A stretch of 64,000 bases of DNA from Pseudomonas sp. RSB 5.4 (GTDB lineage Bacteria; Pseudomonadota; Gammaproteobacteria; Pseudomonadales; Pseudomonadaceae). The DNA lies in contig NZ_CP146986.1 of assembly GCF_037126175.1 (NCBI RefSeq), forward strand, positions 62,001-126,000, read 5' to 3'. Position 1 is the stretch's first letter, and each line of letters starts with the position of its first letter. Position numbers and translations under genes: made by a program. This document shows, in pieces, positions 62,501 to 64,000 of the stretch. The notes beneath the pieces were generated by a model. It made no database searches, was not told the origin of the DNA, and saw only the letters and a list, made by a program, of their open reading frames with translations.

Positions 62501-64000
62501 ATGAGCTTCGGCGCCGATGAAGAGATCCTTCAGGATTTCCTGGTTGAGGCCGGCGAGATTCTTGAGCAACTGTCCGAGCAACTGGTCGAGCTGGAAAGCC
62601 GCCCGGATGACGCAGATCTGCTCAACGCAATTTTTCGCGGTTTCCACACTGTAAAAGGGGGCGCCGGCTTCCTTCAGCTCAATGAGCTGGTGGAGTGCTG
62701 TCACATCGCCGAAAACGTGTTCGACATCCTGCGCAAGGGTGAGCGTCGCGTTGATGCAGAACTGATGGACGTGGTGCTTGAAGCACTGGACGCGGTGAAC
62801 AGCATGTTCAGCGAAGTCCGTGAGCGTGCACCGATCACTGCTGCAACCCCGGAACTGCTGGCTGCGCTGGCGCGTCTGGCCGAACCGCAATCGGCGGACG
62901 AAGCCCCGGCTTCGCCAGTGGCCGAGATGATCGAAGAGCTGGTCGTCGAAGGCGATTCCGGCGACATCACCGATAACGAATTTGAACAGCTGCTGGATTC
63001 GCTGAACGCCGTCAAGGCTGAAGCCGAAGCCCCGGCCGCTGCTGCACCTGCGCCAACTGCCGATACGGCAGCGAGCGATGAAATTACCGACGCTGAATTC
63101 GAGTCGTTGCTCGATCAGTTGCACGGCAAGGGCCAGTTCGCGCCAGACGCCGTGGCACCGACAGCGGCCGCTCCGGCGGCACCGGCTGCCGGTGACAGCT
63201 CGGACATCACCGACGACGAATTCGAAGCACTGCTCGATCAGTTGCATGGCAAGGGTAACTTTGCCGTTGAAGCACTCGAGTCGGCGATTGCCTCGGCACC
63301 GGCTGCGCCAGCCGCTCCGGTTGCCGCTGCCGCCGGCAGTGATCTGATCAGCGATCACGAATTCGAATCGCTGCTCGATGAGTTGCACGGCAAAGGCAAG
63401 TTCACCGATGTCGGCGCCGCTGCTGCGGGCACCGCGTCGACTGTGGCCGCGCCAGCCGCCAAGGCCGCCGCTGCACCGGCTGCTGCACCGAAAGCTGCAC
63501 CCAAGCCTGAGCCAAAAGCCGAAGCGCCAAAACCGGCCGCCGCTGCTGCACCGGCGCCGGCGCGTGCCGCCGCTGTTCCGCCACCGGAAAAACCGGCCAG
63601 CGAAGCCGAAACCACTGTTCGTGTCGATACCGCGCGTCTCGACGAAATCATGAATATGGTCGGCGAACTGGTACTGGTGCGTAACCGTCTGGTGCGCCTG
63701 GGCCTCAACAGCGGCGACGAAGCCATGTCCAAGGCCGTGTCGAACCTCGACGTGGTCACGGCTGACTTGCAGACCGCGGTGATGAAGACCCGGATGCAGC
63801 CGATCAAGAAGGTCTTCGGGCGCTTCCCGCGTCTGGTTCGTGACCTGGCGCGTCAGCTCAAGAAAGAGATCAACCTGGAACTGGTGGGTGAAGAAACCGA
63901 CCTCGACAAAAACCTTGTCGAGGCCCTGGCCGACCCGCTGGTCCACTTGGTGCGCAACGCGGTCGACCACGGCATCGAGTCGCCGGAAGAGCGCGAAGCG
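62501..64000 (+). CDS. cheA: CheA, chemotaxis histidine kinase (3' end outside the window)
   Basis: CheA autophosphorylates and passes phosphate to CheY and CheB. P1 has the phospho-acceptor His49 in FRGFHTVKGGAGFLQL. No recognisable P2 domain follows. Instead, residues about 155-300 carry four copies of an ITDxEFExLLDxL motif (starting near residues 155, 194, 235 and 282), the last three followed by HGKG. An Ala/Pro linker leads to the P3 dimerisation segment (VRVDTARLDEIMNMVGELVL). The kinase N box begins as LVHLVRNAVDHGIESPEER at the window edge. The remaining ATPase and P5 domains are not visible. Confidence 0.95.
   Translation, partial: MSFGADEEILQDFLVEAGEILEQLSEQLVELESRPDDADLLNAIFRGFHTVKGGAGFLQLNELVECCHIAENVFDILRKGERRVDAELMDVVLEALDAVNSMFSEVRERAPITAATPELLAALARLAEPQSADEAPASPVAEMIEELVVEGDSGDITDNEFEQLLDSLNAVKAEAEAPAAAAPAPTADTAASDEITDAEFESLLDQLHGKGQFAPDAVAPTAAAPAAPAAGDSSDITDDEFEALLDQLHGKGNFAVEALESAIASAPAAPAAPVAAAAGSDLISDHEFESLLDELHGKGKFTDVGAAAAGTASTVAAPAAKAAAAPAAAPKAAPKPEPKAEAPKPAAAAAPAPARAAAVPPPEKPASEAETTVRVDTARLDEIMNMVGELVLVRNRLVRLGLNSGDEAMSKAVSNLDVVTADLQTAVMKTRMQPIKKVFGRFPRLVRDLARQLKKEINLELVGEETDLDKNLVEALADPLVHLVRNAVDHGIESPEEREA

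Overview
The window is one contiguous flagellar and chemotaxis region from a fluorescent-group Pseudomonas (P. fluorescens-like). The evidence is the gene order (flgIJKL, glycosylation island, fliC-flaG-fliDST-fleQ, fleSR-fliEFGHIJ, fliKLMNOPQR-flhB, flhAF-fleN-fliA, cheYZA), the FleQ/FleSR/FleN regulators, GC-rich codon use, and REP elements with the Pseudomonas core GTGGGAGCGGGCTTG. Almost everything is on the + strand. Both ends cut a gene: flgI on the left and cheA on the right.

Layout: 1-5743 is the end of the flg operon (flgI, flgJ, flgK, flgL), closed by a terminator. 5855-29829 is accessory DNA between flgL and fliC devoted to flagellin glycosylation. It holds a four-module glycosyltransferase, an RTX-type calcium-binding protein, and a tightly packed operon (11704-27031). 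That operon encodes a CDP-6-deoxyhexose route with C-methylation (rfbF, rfbG, an epimerase, two C-methyltransferase-type proteins, a reductase, a CmcI-like protein), a second large glycosyltransferase, and a complete pseudaminic acid route (pseB, pseC, a methylase, pseF, a pseG-pseH fusion, pseI). An orphan KAS III enzyme, a Maf/DUF115 glycosyltransferase and a 90-residue protein follow. 30067-33726 encodes the filament: flagellin, FlaG, cap and chaperones. 33899-38090 holds the regulators FleQ, FleS and FleR. 38342-44098 holds the basal body, switch and export ATPase genes. 44288-46680 is an STAS / PP2C response regulator / HPt module resembling HsbA-HsbR-HptB. 46787-53874 holds fliK to flhB. 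53875-55958 is a non-flagellar interruption: REP elements, a minus-strand DUF6124 gene with a strongly folded leader, and an unknown gene with visibly lower GC. 55959-61121 holds flhA, flhF, fleN and fliA; 61276 onward holds cheY, cheZ and cheA.

Regulation readable from the sequence: sigma-54 (-24/-12) elements lie before the glycan operon, fleS, fliE, fliK, fliL, flhA and possibly cheY. Sigma-28 (FliA) elements with identical 15-base spacing lie before fliC and fliS, with weaker ones before the RTX gene and cheY. REP pairs or terminators sit at nearly every operon border. This fits the known Pseudomonas cascade of FleQ, then RpoN with FleSR, then FliA.

Most of the window is a well-known flagellar cluster. 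The parts most likely to be new are the two-sugar glycosylation operon, the putative switch-like RNA leader of the DUF6124 gene, the repeated EFExLLDxL motifs that replace a recognisable P2 domain in CheA, the RTX gene in the flagellar locus, and a possible 35-codon gene between flhF and fleN. Functions come from recognised motifs and gene order only; no database search was run.
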